DNA of 5,244 bases from an uncultured Ardenticatenia bacterium (lineage in GTDB: Bacteria; Chloroflexota; Anaerolineae; Promineifilales; Promineifilaceae), in contig CALLZA010000287.1 in NCBI GenBank assembly GCA_937858165.1, forward strand, positions 1 to 5,244. Reading direction: 5' to 3'. The notes below the pieces were generated by a model. It saw only the letters and a list, made by a program, of their open reading frames with translations. It did not search any database and was not told where the DNA came from. How positions within the stretch are numbered: the stretch's first letter is position 1; each line of letters begins with the position of its first letter. The translations under genes and the position numbers were made by a program. Below, piece after piece: positions 5,072 through 5,244 of the stretch.

Positions 5072-5141
5072 CTGTCTCTTATACACATCTGACGCTGCCG
5101 ACGAGCGATCTAGTGTAGATCTCGGTGGTACCCCAATCATT
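5072..5141 (-). other. Illumina Nextera adapter, reverse orientation
   Basis: The mosaic-end complement CTGTCTCTTATACACATCT is exact at 5072-5090. The Read-1 complement is 5091-5104, index GCGATCTA (complement of TAGATCGC) 5105-5112, and P5 complement 5113-5141 with four mismatches near its end. The index is the same as at the left end. Genomic DNA ends at 5071. An open frame at 4988-5209 includes a translation of this adapter and is not a gene. Confidence 0.98.
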
Positions 5142-5244
5142 AAAAAAAAAAAAACTACATCAAGATATGATACGGAGAACAAGACACGAAACAAGCATAC
5201 AAAAATCAAACAACTAATTATCCACCGTATCCAGCATACGACAG
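5142..5244. other. Poly-A run and non-genomic tail
   Basis: Thirteen A (5142-5154) follow directly after the P5 end, then AT-rich sequence unlike the GC-rich genome. A 9-base P5-like piece ATGATACGG (5167-5175) occurs in it. This is read-through beyond the library molecule. Confidence 0.88.

Noticed and set aside
168..5090. Tn5-like composite transposon bounded by 19-bp mosaic ends
   Set aside because: The ends are joined to index and P5 oligo sequences in library order and there is no transposase gene; they are tagmentation adapters.

Overview
This is a short GC-rich contig of which only about 187-5071 looks like genuine genomic DNA. Both ends are Illumina Nextera adapter read-through. At the left are a P5 oligo, i5 index TAGATCGC, Read-1 primer and Tn5 mosaic end (117-186). 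At the right the same parts appear reverse-complemented (5072-5141), followed by a poly-A run and noise. Any peptide predicted across these ends is chimeric.

Everything recognisable in the genomic part lies on the minus strand, so it reads right to left. First comes a tRNA-sensing T-box riboswitch (5071 to about 4741), cut by the contig end in the 5' half of Stem I. It has a probable UGG (Trp) specifier, a Stem III hairpin, a canonical T-box sequence and an intrinsic terminator. After a 181-bp untranslated stretch come trpB2 (TrpB-like, type 2 tryptophan synthase beta, 3192-4559), trpE (anthranilate synthase component I, 1598-3136) and trpS (tryptophanyl-tRNA synthetase, 459-1511). The N-terminus of an unidentified lipoprotein (187-320) follows and is truncated by the adapter.

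The logic is coherent. Low charged tRNA-Trp would favour antitermination and raise tryptophan synthesis or salvage (TrpB2), entry of chorismate into the pathway (TrpE) and charging of tRNA-Trp (TrpS). trpG, trpD, trpC, trpF and trpA are not in the window.

The most unusual aspect is repeat load. Every gap in the operon carries a short repeat. Heptad-periodic tandem repeats lie inside the T-box leader (two places), between terminator and trpB2, and between trpB2 and trpE, where they supply the trpB2 stop codon. A perfect 52-bp palindrome lies between trpE and trpS. Two related hairpins sit at the trpS 3' end, one of them translated as a C-terminal tail of TrpS. Two copies of a 20-bp palindrome are translated in different frames inside trpE.

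Host: a T-box in a GC-rich genome, the TrpB2 paralogue, a lipoprotein with a Pro/Thr linker and abundant intergenic short repeats fit an uncultured Chloroflexota bacterium (Anaerolineae-like). This is inference from style, not from a marker gene.
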